A DNA stretch of 49,191 bases from Leptospira biflexa (lineage in GTDB: Bacteria > Spirochaetota > Leptospiria > Turneriellales > DYLW01), in the NCBI GenBank assembly GCA_020720785.1, contig DYOA01000018.1, forward strand, positions 1-49,191, in the 5' to 3' direction. Position 1 is the first letter of the stretch. Every line of letters begins with the position of its first letter. Below, piece after piece: positions 17,922 to 26,268 of the stretch. The notes below the pieces were generated by a model, which was not told the origin of the DNA, ran no database searches, and saw only the letters and a list, made by a program, of their open reading frames with translations. The position numbers were made by a program, and so were the translations under genes.

Positions 17922-19247
17922 ATGATTAATCTTGCACTGAAATACCGACCCAAAAATTTTAATGACATAGTGGGGCAGATACACGCATCCCAGACGTTGA
18001 AAAATTCCATAACCAGCGGTAGCATATCCCATGCCTATCTTTTTTACGGATCCCGTGGAATTGGTAAGACATCCATGGCCAGAATCGTAGCGAAATCCCT
18101 GAATTGCGTGAACGGTCCCACTCTGACTCCCTGTGAAGTTTGTGATAACTGCCGGGGGATCAACCAGGGCAACCATGTGGACGTGGTGGAAATGGACGCT
18201 GCCTCCAACCGGGGGATTGAACACATCCGGGAGTTACGGGAAAATGTCCGCTTTTCTCCCATGAGTTCCCGTTACAAAATATACATAATTGATGAAGTGC
18301 ACATGCTCACGAATGAATCCTTTAACGCTCTGCTGAAGACGCTGGAGGAACCCCCGGAGCATGTGGTATTTATTCTGGCCACCACGGAATTCCATAAAAT
18401 ACCGGAGACCATTATCTCCCGGTGCCAGAATTATCCCTTCAAAAAATTTTCCCTGCCGGACATCACACATCGGCTGTCTTTTATTCTGGAAGCGGAAAAG
18501 ATTCCCTTTGAAGAGGACGCACTGGGATTTATTGCCACTAAAGCAGAGGGTTCCATGCGGGATGGGATTTCCATTCTGGACAGCATCATTGCATATACAC
18601 ACCGGGAAAAATTAACATTAAATGATATTTATTCTGTTCTGGGGACATTGCCGGCAGAATCCTATGCAAATTTTCTGGACGGGATTAAGACTTCCAATCT
18701 CCAGAAAGCCCTCCGGGAGATAAATTCTGTCTATGACGACGGCCTGGATTTAAAAAGATTTGTTTGGGATGTTCTGGACACCATAAAAAACATCGTGCTG
18801 CTGAAAAACAATGCCATGCAGAATACTTCATCCATCTCCAGCTTTACGGAAAATGCCCGGAAAAAATTAGAAGAAATGGCACAAAAATGGGATGGCAATG
18901 AGCTTATTTTTGTGTTTAATTCTTTGTTCACACTTTACAATGAATGGAATATGTTCCCGTCCATGAAATCCGGGGAAATCCGGGCCATGCTGGAGATAAA
19001 AATTGTCCAGATTATGGAATCCCTGAAAAACCCATCCCTGAGTCAAGTTCTCCAGAAACTGGATGGAATCATCAAAAAAATCAATAACGAAAATCCTCCG
19101 GAGGATCCCCAGCCCCATCCCGTGAAACCGGGAAAAAAGATGGAAGAGGACGCTTCCGATAATAATGATTTCTATATAAAAAAAGCATTTCTGGGCACCA
19201 CAGATCATACCGATGAAATTAAAAATATTTTCACGAGTAAAGAATAG
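17922..19247 (+). CDS. dnaX: DNA polymerase III subunit gamma/tau
   Basis: AAA+ ATPase of the replicative clamp loader. Walker A is GSRGIGKTS (about 43-51), the zinc site uses Cys 62, 71, 74 and 77 (CEVCDNC), Walker B is DEVH (124-127), and NESFNALLKTLEEPP and a TTEFHKIPETIISRCQ-type sensor region follow. At 441 residues it is gamma-sized: the long tau-specific region for DnaB and alpha contact is missing or very short. Near the end there is an A AAA AAG heptamer in the slippery phase (see separate entry). Operon position between the PBP gene and an unknown gene 11 bases downstream. Confidence 0.94.
   Translation: MINLALKYRPKNFNDIVGQIHASQTLKNSITSGSISHAYLFYGSRGIGKTSMARIVAKSLNCVNGPTLTPCEVCDNCRGINQGNHVDVVEMDAASNRGIEHIRELRENVRFSPMSSRYKIYIIDEVHMLTNESFNALLKTLEEPPEHVVFILATTEFHKIPETIISRCQNYPFKKFSLPDITHRLSFILEAEKIPFEEDALGFIATKAEGSMRDGISILDSIIAYTHREKLTLNDIYSVLGTLPAESYANFLDGIKTSNLQKALREINSVYDDGLDLKRFVWDVLDTIKNIVLLKNNAMQNTSSISSFTENARKKLEEMAQKWDGNELIFVFNSLFTLYNEWNMFPSMKSGEIRAMLEIKIVQIMESLKNPSLSQVLQKLDGIIKKINNENPPEDPQPHPVKPGKKMEEDASDNNDFYIKKAFLGTTDHTDEIKNIFTSKE
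19133..19162 (+). promoter_or_regulatory. Possible -1 frameshift site in dnaX
   Basis: The heptamer A AAA AAG at 19133-19139 is in the exact zero-frame phase of the E. coli dnaX slippery site. Two to three bases later GGAAG (19142-19146) and CTTCC (19153-19157) can pair around a 6-nt loop. A -1 slip would read seven more codons and stop at TAA 19160-19162, giving about 413 instead of 441 residues. No Shine-Dalgarno-like stimulator sits about ten bases upstream (GGAGG is some 30 bases away). A-runs are common here, so chance is a real alternative. Confidence 0.35.
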
Positions 19248-19258
19248 ATAGAGGTTTT

Positions 19259-20143
19259 GTGTACGATATCGATTATGTGGTGGAATCCTATAAAAATCTG
19301 GTAAAAAATAATTCCAGAGAAATATTCAAATACATTATCCTGCCCATACAGAAAAAATATCGTTCCTATTACTACGGGGACTATCCCGCACTTTATTCGG
19401 CTATGGAGGAAAATAAAAAAAAAGATAAACGCATTGCCGTTGCCAATATATTCCAGAAACTTCTGGAAACTGCTTTATACAGAAAGGATAAGCCGGCGTT
19501 ATTAAAAATCATTTCCTCGTTTCTTTTTTTTATCCGAACTTCCGCCCATAAGCCGGGAATCATGAATAATGAGTATGTGATGCTGCTTTTAAAAACCTTC
19601 ACAGATTCCTTCCGTGAGTACGATGAGCTTGCCCTTGGGAATATGGATGAACAGATGGAAAAAATATTCAATCCGGATGAACTGGCCAAATCAAGGATAT
19701 CCAGAAAAGGGTTGTCTCATTTTTCCAAGTCACAATTGGACGCAGAGGCAGAGGAATTATATAAAAAAATGGAAGCATCTTATGTTACAAAAAACCAGGA
19801 TAAGTTATCCTATTATCTGGGATTATTCTCCGGACGATTCTGCAATTATCCGGATGTTAAATTCAGAAATGAGGTGGACGCAATTATTGAAGATATTACC
19901 TCGTCAGATCCCGTATTCTACACAAAAATGAAACATAGACTGGCAACCCGTCTGTACATGGATATCGCACAATCCATCAAAAGTGGGGACATCAAAAAAG
20001 CAGTGCGGGGAATTTCCACGTATATCATAACATTCCAGAGCGATGTATCCATCCCCTACCGCCGGGAAATGGATATTCTGGAAGAAAGCCTGTATAAAAT
20101 GATCGCAAAATATAACCTCTGGGAAAGAGTAAAAATCACCTGA
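19259..20143 (+). CDS. Hypothetical protein downstream of dnaX
   Basis: 294 residues from a GTG with TAGAGG just upstream. The sequence is hydrophilic, rich in Lys, Tyr, Ile and Glu, predicted almost all helical, without signal peptide, membrane helix or Cys motif. I do not recognise a family. The 11-base gap after dnaX suggests co-transcription. Its last eight bases overlap the 3' end of the opposing phospholipase gene. Confidence 0.7.
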   Translation: MYDIDYVVESYKNLVKNNSREIFKYIILPIQKKYRSYYYGDYPALYSAMEENKKKDKRIAVANIFQKLLETALYRKDKPALLKIISSFLFFIRTSAHKPGIMNNEYVMLLLKTFTDSFREYDELALGNMDEQMEKIFNPDELAKSRISRKGLSHFSKSQLDAEAEELYKKMEASYVTKNQDKLSYYLGLFSGRFCNYPDVKFRNEVDAIIEDITSSDPVFYTKMKHRLATRLYMDIAQSIKSGDIKKAVRGISTYIITFQSDVSIPYRREMDILEESLYKMIAKYNLWERVKIT

Positions 20144-21005
20144 TTGTCAGACTGTGCCGGGCATCGTCATACCCCAATTGCAGAAAAGTTTCTGCCTGTT
20201 CCCTGCTGAAATTCAGAAATGACTGAACTCCCAGATTTTTCCTGGGCTGGATAATGTGCATGACAATGGGCTTGTTTTCGGATTGAAGCCTGTACTGGAA
20301 TTCATTGATTTTTTCCGGATTCATCGATGTCAGGACCGTCTCAAACGATCCCATAAGCACCAGATCCAGGACTCTCTGGAATGCCTCCGCCCGGTTCCTG
20401 GGCAGGGGATTGTTATCTCCACCCCGTGGAGCCAGCAAAACCGCATAGATTTTCTTCACGCCGGCCTCAATGAGCGGAGTGATGGGGGTGTTCATCCCAA
20501 GCCCGCCATCCCAGTAGTGATTTTTCCGGCCAATGGTTATATGCGGAAACGCCATGGGTATGGCAGCAGAAGCCATAATATGCTGGACTGTGATAGTATC
20601 ATTGGAGAAAATTTCCAGTTCTCCCGTGCGGATGTTGACCGCCGGAATAAAAACTTTAATGGCCGATGTGCGAATTTTTTCAATATCAATTTCACGGGTC
20701 AGGAGTTTCTTCAGCGGGGTTGTGTCCAGCACCGGGGTGTGGGATTTCCGGAAAAACCCGGAAAGAGTTTTCCAGAGAGAATACCGGAAAATGGAATTCT
20801 GTCTGATGTTCAGCCAGAATTCCTCCAGTTTTTCTATGGTGAATCCTGACGCCAGAGCGGCCGCATTGATGGCTCCCACGGATGTTCCGGCTATGACTCC
20901 AGGATATATTTTATTTTCATATAAATATTTCAATGCCCCCATTTCATAACTCCCCCTTCCTCCACCTCCGCTTAGAGCCAGTCCAATTTTTTTATCTGTT
21001 TTCAT
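20136..21005 (-). CDS. Patatin-like phospholipase
   Basis: Serine lipid acyl hydrolase of the patatin / RssA group, 289 residues. The glycine-rich oxyanion loop GGGGRG is at 13-18, the nucleophile is Ser 42 in GTSVG, and the catalytic Asp is 166 in WDGGLG. No signal peptide is seen, so a cytoplasmic or inner-membrane-associated role is likely. The ATG at 21005 was chosen because the protein then starts right before the conserved KIGLALSGGG strand; upstream in-frame codons add an unrelated hydrophobic stretch that crosses the divergent promoter region. It ends tail to tail with the gene at 19259, overlapping by eight bases. Confidence 0.9.
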   Translation of the reverse strand: MKTDKKIGLALSGGGGRGSYEMGALKYLYENKIYPGVIAGTSVGAINAAALASGFTIEKLEEFWLNIRQNSIFRYSLWKTLSGFFRKSHTPVLDTTPLKKLLTREIDIEKIRTSAIKVFIPAVNIRTGELEIFSNDTITVQHIMASAAIPMAFPHITIGRKNHYWDGGLGMNTPITPLIEAGVKKIYAVLLAPRGGDNNPLPRNRAEAFQRVLDLVLMGSFETVLTSMNPEKINEFQYRLQSENKPIVMHIIQPRKNLGVQSFLNFSREQAETFLQLGYDDARHSLTIR

Positions 21006-21031
21006 AAACCCAAAAAAAACACAGATTTTTG

Positions 21032-21060
21032 TTGACAATAACATTCTGTTCTGGAATAGA
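21032..21060 (+). promoter_or_regulatory. Candidate sigma70-type promoter for the envelope cassette
   Basis: TTGACA at 21032-21037 is a perfect -35 hexamer; 17 bases later AATAGA (21055-21060) is a weak -10. It lies 52 bases before the lipoprotein ATG, in the 106-base gap between divergent genes. TATAAA at 21084-21089 is an alternative -10 without a good -35. Confidence 0.35.
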
Positions 21061-21111
21061 TCATGGATGACTGGATTTAGCAGTATAAAATTATTTGGAA
21101 AGGGAAAGGTT

Positions 21112-21717
21112 ATGAAAACAAAATCATGGATCATTCTTGGTGCGATGTTGGTAGTTTTTGTGTTGGGCTCCTGTAAAAGCTCAGAGGATTACTATTACCT
21201 TAAAAAGCCCATTGCAGCAAAATCAAAAATCGCTGTGTTTATAAAAGGGGATAACCAGGTTAAAAATGCAGTTTTTATTGAATTTATGCAGGCCGGGTAT
21301 GAGGTGAAGGCAGTAAACGCATCGGACTTCTACACCACAAAAGATGTATTTGATATTAAAGACTTCCAGCGGGTAGCCTATATCGCCAATATTAAAGCAA
21401 ATTCCACACAGAATACCGCTACTCTGTTTGATAAAATGTTTGATAATGTGTATAAACTGCATATTTACAACTTTGAAAATTCAAAGGCGGAGATTATCCG
21501 GACCATGCAGAAGGAATGGGGAATTGATTATATTATTCTCCTGTCCATGGAGGACTGGGACAAGGGTTATTCCTGGGCCAGAGCCATTGAACTGAATTCC
21601 ATGGATCTGGTTTACGTGCATAATTATCCGGCACAAAAAAGTGACAGTTACCAGTCCATTGTCCGGAAAATGATCCAGACAATACAAGGCCAGGCCGGAT
21701 CCAAAGTTAAAAAGTGA
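21112..21717 (+). CDS. Putative lipoprotein, first gene of an unrecognised envelope cassette
   Basis: 201 residues from the ATG with AAAGGT upstream. The signal peptide ends in lipobox LGSC (Cys 21), so the mature protein is lipid-anchored. The mature domain (about 28-190) reads as an alternating alpha/beta protein: KIAVFIKGD, FMQAGYEVKAVNASDF, IDYIILLSMEDW and SWARAIELNSMDLVYVHNYP. This domain is clearly related to the C-terminal half of the next gene's product (same order of motifs). I know of no named family. The gap to the next start is four bases, so the two are in one operon. Confidence 0.8.
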   Translation: MKTKSWIILGAMLVVFVLGSCKSSEDYYYLKKPIAAKSKIAVFIKGDNQVKNAVFIEFMQAGYEVKAVNASDFYTTKDVFDIKDFQRVAYIANIKANSTQNTATLFDKMFDNVYKLHIYNFENSKAEIIRTMQKEWGIDYIILLSMEDWDKGYSWARAIELNSMDLVYVHNYPAQKSDSYQSIVRKMIQTIQGQAGSKVKK

Positions 21718-21721
21718 CTCC

Positions 21722-22861
21722 ATGAAAAAAGGTGGCTTACTTTCTGTTCTTCTTTTCTTTCTGGCCTTTCAAGGCGGAGAGTATCTTTTTGCTAAAGATA
21801 TAGATAAGATTGAGGTGGCCTTTGTGGAGTTCAAAAATTCCAGAAATATTCCGGATGTGGATTTTCTTGCCAACTCATTACCGCTTTCCATTTCCAGCAC
21901 ACTCTCCAAAGATGATAAGTACACTGTCTATCAGCCCAAAGAGTTTGATAAAGCGATCAAAGATAAAAGTGTCAAGCCGGCAGATTTGCTCAAGGCTATC
22001 GATGAGAATGATATTGCCCGGTTACGCAAAAGTATCTCTGCGGATGCTGTGATTTATGGGGATTATCTTTATGATCCCACGGATGATTCCCTTAGAGTGA
22101 ACGTGAAAATGTATTTGGTTGCCCAGCAGTCAGAGATTGTTTTCACAGTGGACGGATATCTGGGCTTTGCCATTTTCAATATCATTGACAAAGTTAAAAT
22201 TATTCTCACCACATACCTGACAGAGAATAAGTATATTACCAAATCCATCCCCAAGGGTTCCAATATCGCATTGATCTCCAATCTAACCAACCGGGAGAAA
22301 AACCAATTACTGATCACCTTTCTGCGGGAAGGGTATAATGTAAAAGCGTTCATGCTAAATGATTTCCATTATCTGGAGCGGCGGGAGACAAACCCGTTTT
22401 TTAACCTTACCTCCCGGGAAATGAGTTCGGATGCACTGCTCAAAGAAGATGAGAAACAATTCCAGGCCTTATATGGAGTTCAATGGGGAAGTGCAGTGGA
22501 GAATGTGGAAAACCGCAGACAAAATGATGCTGTCATAGCCAAATACACAAAGGAATACCTTCCCCTGAAATTGGCCGCGATCAGGAAAATCAGAGAGTAT
22601 TATGCAACAGATTTTCTGATAGTAGTCCACTTTGACCACAAGAATAAGAAGATGTATACCCGTGCTATTGATTTGAAAGAAGAAAATATTATCTGGATAC
22701 AGAACTCCATTCCAGTCTCCCAACTTTCGGATAATGAGCTCTCGTATCAGAAAATAGCAGGGGTAGTTATCAAAGAGATGTCCCAGGTTCAGAAAATCCG
22801 GTTAGACTTTGCGGATGACAAGAAGGAAGACGGAAAAAACAACCCGCAGGAAAAATTGTAA
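21722..22861 (+). CDS. Exported two-domain protein: TolB/CsgG-like half fused to a copy of the preceding lipoprotein domain
   Basis: 379 residues with a cleavable signal peptide ending near YLFA (residue 24) and no lipobox. The N-terminal half (about 29-145) has the pattern IEVAFVEFKNS, FLANSLPLSISSTLSKDDKYTVYQP, ISADAVIYGDY, which resembles the N-terminal alpha/beta domain shared by TolB, CsgG and FlgO-type envelope proteins. The C-terminal half (about 170-355) parallels the mature part of the preceding lipoprotein: REGYNVKAFMLNDF against QAGYEVKAVNASDF, and TDFLIVVHF / TRAIDLKEENIIWIQNSIP against IDYIILLSM / ARAIELNSMDLVYVHNYP. The tail is charged. Function unknown; periplasmic location inferred. 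Confidence 0.8.
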   Translation: MKKGGLLSVLLFFLAFQGGEYLFAKDIDKIEVAFVEFKNSRNIPDVDFLANSLPLSISSTLSKDDKYTVYQPKEFDKAIKDKSVKPADLLKAIDENDIARLRKSISADAVIYGDYLYDPTDDSLRVNVKMYLVAQQSEIVFTVDGYLGFAIFNIIDKVKIILTTYLTENKYITKSIPKGSNIALISNLTNREKNQLLITFLREGYNVKAFMLNDFHYLERRETNPFFNLTSREMSSDALLKEDEKQFQALYGVQWGSAVENVENRRQNDAVIAKYTKEYLPLKLAAIRKIREYYATDFLIVVHFDHKNKKMYTRAIDLKEENIIWIQNSIPVSQLSDNELSYQKIAGVVIKEMSQVQKIRLDFADDKKEDGKNNPQEKL

Positions 22862-22895
22862 CGTAAATTATAATAAAAAGGTATAGGAGAAACAC

Positions 22896-23513
22896 ATGAA
22901 AAAAATATTATTATTAATGACGGCATTTACACTGAGTGCCCAAATGGCATGGGCCAAGCCGTTTTTGGAGAGCCTCACCGCAGAAGTACAGCCTGGAATG
23001 TCCCTGTCCATTGGGGATTATATGGGCACTGGAGTTTCCACCGCCTTTGGGTTGCAAACGACCTATCTGAATTATTCCATTGGCAGTAATTATTATGTTG
23101 CCATCGTCCCTGCAGCAGATGTTAAGAGCATGCCCGATTACAGCAAAATCGGGGCAGGAAATGGTAATCTGGCGGAGGTATTTCTCCGGATTGAATATCC
23201 CATTCCGCTTTTATTGACAAAATATGGAATTCGCCTTTACACTGGGGTGGATTTGGGGGAGTCCTATTTCTTTGGAATTTATAAAGAGGGAAAATACTAC
23301 GTTGAGAAAGAAATGCTGGGTTACATGGGAAACTTCTATGTGTCCGGCGGATACTCCCTCACGCAGCAGACAGAGGTCATGCTTAGCATATCCTTTGCGG
23401 TTCGCGCTATGAACTATGAGTTGGAACCCGATGTTTATCCTTCTATGTCCTCTCCTGCCTTCCATGCCGGCTTAAGATTTCATAGTGGCGATCTGTTTGA
23501 AATGAAATATTGA
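22896..23513 (+). CDS. Putative outer-membrane beta-barrel protein, third gene of the cassette
   Basis: 205 residues; signal peptide ending AQMAWA, followed by a mature region of alternating hydrophobic/polar strands rich in Gly, Tyr and Ser (for example TYLNYSIGSNYYVAIVP and YVSGGYSLTQQTEVMLSISF) and a terminal aromatic residue (Tyr). This fits a small outer-membrane barrel of about eight strands, though no specific family is recognised. It starts 34 bases after the previous gene with AGGAGA before the ATG, so it is likely in the same operon. Confidence 0.75.
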   Translation: MKKILLLMTAFTLSAQMAWAKPFLESLTAEVQPGMSLSIGDYMGTGVSTAFGLQTTYLNYSIGSNYYVAIVPAADVKSMPDYSKIGAGNGNLAEVFLRIEYPIPLLLTKYGIRLYTGVDLGESYFFGIYKEGKYYVEKEMLGYMGNFYVSGGYSLTQQTEVMLSISFAVRAMNYELEPDVYPSMSSPAFHAGLRFHSGDLFEMKY

Positions 23514-23544
23514 TAAATATTCACACTTTTTTGTGGGGGTTGAT

Positions 23545-23618
23545 TGGGCGATAAAAGATTCGAACTTTTGACCCCCTGCTTGTAAGGCAGGTGCTCTAAC
23601 CAGCTGAGCTAATCGCCC
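23545..23618 (-). tRNA. tRNA-Val (anticodon UAC)
   Basis: 74 bases without encoded CCA. The acceptor stem GGGCGAT pairs with ATCGCCC, with discriminator A. The D arm is GCTC-AGCTGGTTA-GAGC, the anticodon stem-loop CCTGC-CTTACAA-GCAGG gives UAC (bases 23582-23584 on the complementary strand), and the T arm is AAAAG-TTCGAAT-CTTTT. It lies only seven bases downstream of rpsT on the same strand. Confidence 0.95.
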
Positions 23619-23625
23619 TCGATTT

Positions 23626-23892
23626 TTATGAATTTACTTTTGATACCAAGGATGTTAACCTGGATTTTTTACGGCTAGCCGTATTCTTGTGGATTAGATT
23701 GGTTTTTGCTGCTTTGTCAATCTTGGAAAAAAACATGCTCAGAAATTGTTGTGCTTCTTCTTTTTTATTCTCAGCAACAGCTTTTCTTACCTTTTTTTCA
23801 TAAGTTCTTACAGTGGACTTCTTGCTTTTGTTAAGGTCATAGCTTTTTATGTTTTGCTTTGCCCGTTTTTTTGCTGATTTAATATTTGGCAT
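23626..23892 (-). CDS. rpsT: 30S ribosomal protein S20
   Basis: 88-residue basic helical protein binding 16S rRNA helices near the bottom of the small subunit. The start MPNIKSAKKRAKQ is the classical S20 N-terminus, and the ATG at 23892 has GAGGA upstream; a longer reading from 23922 adds ten atypical residues. It is transcribed away from tuf, and a tRNA-Val gene follows after seven bases, so the tRNA must be cut from, or end, this transcript. Confidence 0.95.
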   Translation of the reverse strand: MPNIKSAKKRAKQNIKSYDLNKSKKSTVRTYEKKVRKAVAENKKEEAQQFLSMFFSKIDKAAKTNLIHKNTASRKKSRLTSLVSKVNS

Positions 23893-24109
23893 GTTTTCCT
23901 CGCAACCATAATTTATATCCAATATAACCAGTCAATTCTTTATTTGGTAAAATATCGGAAATTCCATCAATGAGCAGAATTATCAATTCCGGCAGATAAT
24001 AAATTTCCGGGATTTTCAAATTAAATTATCCTTGTCGTCATACCGGGCTTTTATAAATTGGTATCTCAGTTGTTGTATTTTTTAAGTTTAATATAGAAGG
24101 AGCCTTGAA

Positions 24110-25315
24110 ATGTCGAAGGAAAAATTTGATAGAAGTAAGACCCACGTGAATGTTGGAACCATTGGACACGTGGATCATGGGAAAACTACTCTGACAGCCG
24201 CCATTACATCCGTGCTGGCAAGAAAATTCGGGGGAACTAATAAAGCCGTAGCATACGACGAAATCGACAATGCTCCCGAGGAAAGAGAAAGGGGAATTAC
24301 AATTGCTACATCACACCAGGAATATGAGACACAGAAGCGTCACTATGCCCATGTGGACTGCCCCGGACACGCCGACTATGTAAAAAACATGATTACTGGT
24401 GCTGCCCAGATGGATGCCGCTATTCTTGTGGTGAGTGCGACTGATGGTCCCATGCCGCAAACAAGAGAGCATATACTGTTAGCCCGCCAGGTTGGGGTGC
24501 CCAGAATGGTAGTTTTTATGAATAAAGTGGATATGTTGCCAGAAGGAGATCGTGCAGAAGTTCTGGAGCTGGTAGAAATGGAAGTGCGGGATCTTCTGAA
24601 TAAATATCAGTTTCCCGGGGATGAAATCCCTTTTGTTGCCGGATCAGCATTGAAGGCGATGGAAGGGGATACCGGAGAATACGGCGAGGGATCCATTCTC
24701 AAGCTTGCCGATGCTTTGGATACTTATGTTCCGGATCCTGTCCGTGATGTGGACAAGCCATTCCTGCTTCCAGTGGAAGATGTTTTCTCCATCCAGGGGC
24801 GTGGTACTGTGGCCACTGGTAGGATTGAAAGAGGAAAAGTCAATATCAATGAGGAAGTGGAAATTGTGGGGATTCGTGACACCACAAAAACCACCGTAAC
24901 AGGAATTGAGATGTTCCGCAAGCTCCTGGATTTTGGCCAGGCAGGGGACAATGTGGGTGTTCTTCTTCGCGGTATCAAAAAAGAAGATATTGAGCGTGGC
25001 CAGGTTATTGCCAAGCCTGGCAGTATCACACCTCACAAAAAGTTCAGTGCGGAAGTGCTGGTTCTAACCAAAGAAGAGGGTGGAAGACACACTCCATTCT
25101 TTGACAACTATCGGCCTCAGTTTTATTTCAGAACAACTGACGTAACCGGTCAGATCAAGCTTCCGGATGGAGTAGAAATGGTGAATCCAGGGGATAATAT
25201 CACTATGGTGGTGGACTTACATTCCAAGATTGCCATGGATGAGGGACTCAGATTTGCTATCCGGGAAGGTGGAAGAACCATCGGTGCCGGTGTTGTGAGC
25301 AAGATTATTGAATAA
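24110..25315 (+). CDS. tuf: Elongation factor Tu
   Basis: GTPase that brings aminoacyl-tRNA to the ribosome, 401 residues. The G motifs are GHVDHGKT (19-26), the ERERGITI switch region, DCPGHADY and NKVD, and domains 2 and 3 follow. GAAGGAG precedes the ATG. It heads the ribosomal superoperon directly, with no rpsL, rpsG or fusA upstream. The 217-base gap to the divergent rpsT must hold the promoters; I could not pick one with confidence. Confidence 0.98.
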   Translation: MSKEKFDRSKTHVNVGTIGHVDHGKTTLTAAITSVLARKFGGTNKAVAYDEIDNAPEERERGITIATSHQEYETQKRHYAHVDCPGHADYVKNMITGAAQMDAAILVVSATDGPMPQTREHILLARQVGVPRMVVFMNKVDMLPEGDRAEVLELVEMEVRDLLNKYQFPGDEIPFVAGSALKAMEGDTGEYGEGSILKLADALDTYVPDPVRDVDKPFLLPVEDVFSIQGRGTVATGRIERGKVNINEEVEIVGIRDTTKTTVTGIEMFRKLLDFGQAGDNVGVLLRGIKKEDIERGQVIAKPGSITPHKKFSAEVLVLTKEEGGRHTPFFDNYRPQFYFRTTDVTGQIKLPDGVEMVNPGDNITMVVDLHSKIAMDEGLRFAIREGGRTIGAGVVSKIIE

Positions 25316-25320
25316 AAATC

Positions 25321-25623
25321 ATGCAAAAAATCAGGGTTAAATTAAAATCTTTTGATCACGGGCTACTGGAACAGTCGGCCCGTGAAATTGTGGGGTCTGT
25401 TCAGAGAACCAGGGCAAAAATTGCAGGTCCTGTTCCTTTACCCACAAGAGTGGAAAAGTTCACAATTCTGCGCTCAACATTTGTTAACAAGGACTCCCGT
25501 GATCAGTATGAAATGAGAACGCATTCCCGGTTAATAGATATTTTAGAGCCAAACGAAGATACCATTGACGCATTAATGAAACTTCAATTACCGGCGGGGG
25601 TCTCCGTCGATATTAAATCCTAA
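25321..25623 (+). CDS. rpsJ: 30S ribosomal protein S10
   Basis: 100 residues. In the 30S head it contacts S14 and S3, and it doubles as the antitermination factor NusE. Recognised by [26 protein letters not shown] and SRLIDIL. Only five bases separate it from tuf and no clear Shine-Dalgarno sequence precedes the ATG, so translation is probably coupled to tuf. Confidence 0.97.
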   Translation: MQKIRVKLKSFDHGLLEQSAREIVGSVQRTRAKIAGPVPLPTRVEKFTILRSTFVNKDSRDQYEMRTHSRLIDILEPNEDTIDALMKLQLPAGVSVDIKS

Positions 25624-25632
25624 GGGGATTCT

Positions 25633-26256
25633 ATGAAAGGGCTGATGGGAAAAAAAATGGGTATGACCCAGATATGGACAAACGAAGGAAAAATGGTACC
25701 GGTTACTGTAGTAAAAGCAGAGCCATCTTATGTTGTCCAGATAAAAACACAGGACAAAGATGGATACAGTGCCTTCCAGTTGGGTTATGGCATTACCGAG
25801 GAAAATGATCTGAATCTCTCATTAAAAGGGCACCAGAAAAAATTAAATGACTCCGCCAGTGTCCATGTTTCCGGTTTTTATGAAGTAAGGGATTATCCGG
25901 AAAATCTCCAGATTGGCCAGCAGGTTGGTGTCTCAATCTTTGAAGCAGGTCAGAAGATAAGCGTGCGTTCCATTTCAAAAGGGAAAGGATTTCAGGGTGT
26001 TGTTAAGCGTTATGGATTTCATGGTGGTAGAATGACCCATGGTTCCCGATTTCACCGTACCACCGGTTCCGTGGGAGCTGGGACAACCCCGGGAAATGTT
26101 ATTAAAGGGAAAAAAATGCCAGGTAAAATGGGCAACGAATGGACTACTGTTAAAAACATTGAAATAATAAAAATCGATCCGGAAAATAAAATTATGCTGC
26201 TGAAGGGATCCATTCCCGGCCCCCAGGGCAGAGAAGTTTTTCTTTATGTTAAGTAA
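25633..26256 (+). CDS. rplC: 50S ribosomal protein L3
   Basis: 207 residues. Early assembly protein binding the 3' end region of 23S rRNA. GLMGKKMGMTQIW at the N-terminus and the loop KGKGFQGVVKRYGF...THGSRFHR...GSVGAGTTPGNV reaching toward the peptidyl-transferase centre are diagnostic. AAGGGG precedes the ATG. The Gln that is methylated in E. coli L3 is not obvious in the loop. Confidence 0.97.
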   Translation: MKGLMGKKMGMTQIWTNEGKMVPVTVVKAEPSYVVQIKTQDKDGYSAFQLGYGITEENDLNLSLKGHQKKLNDSASVHVSGFYEVRDYPENLQIGQQVGVSIFEAGQKISVRSISKGKGFQGVVKRYGFHGGRMTHGSRFHRTTGSVGAGTTPGNVIKGKKMPGKMGNEWTTVKNIEIIKIDPENKIMLLKGSIPGPQGREVFLYVK

Positions 26257-26268
26257 TAGAGGTTAAGA

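Noticed and set aside
17147..18025. Long minus-strand open frame (about 290 codons) opposite the PBP gene and the start of dnaX
   Set aside because: It lies antisense to two clear genes and its translation has no recognisable domain; it is a by-product of codon bias on the other strand.
23893..24109. Promoter pairs before tuf, such as TTGTCG with TATAAA and TTGTTG with TAATAT
   Set aside because: Spacings of 13-14 bases are too short for sigma70-type promoters; no pair was convincing.
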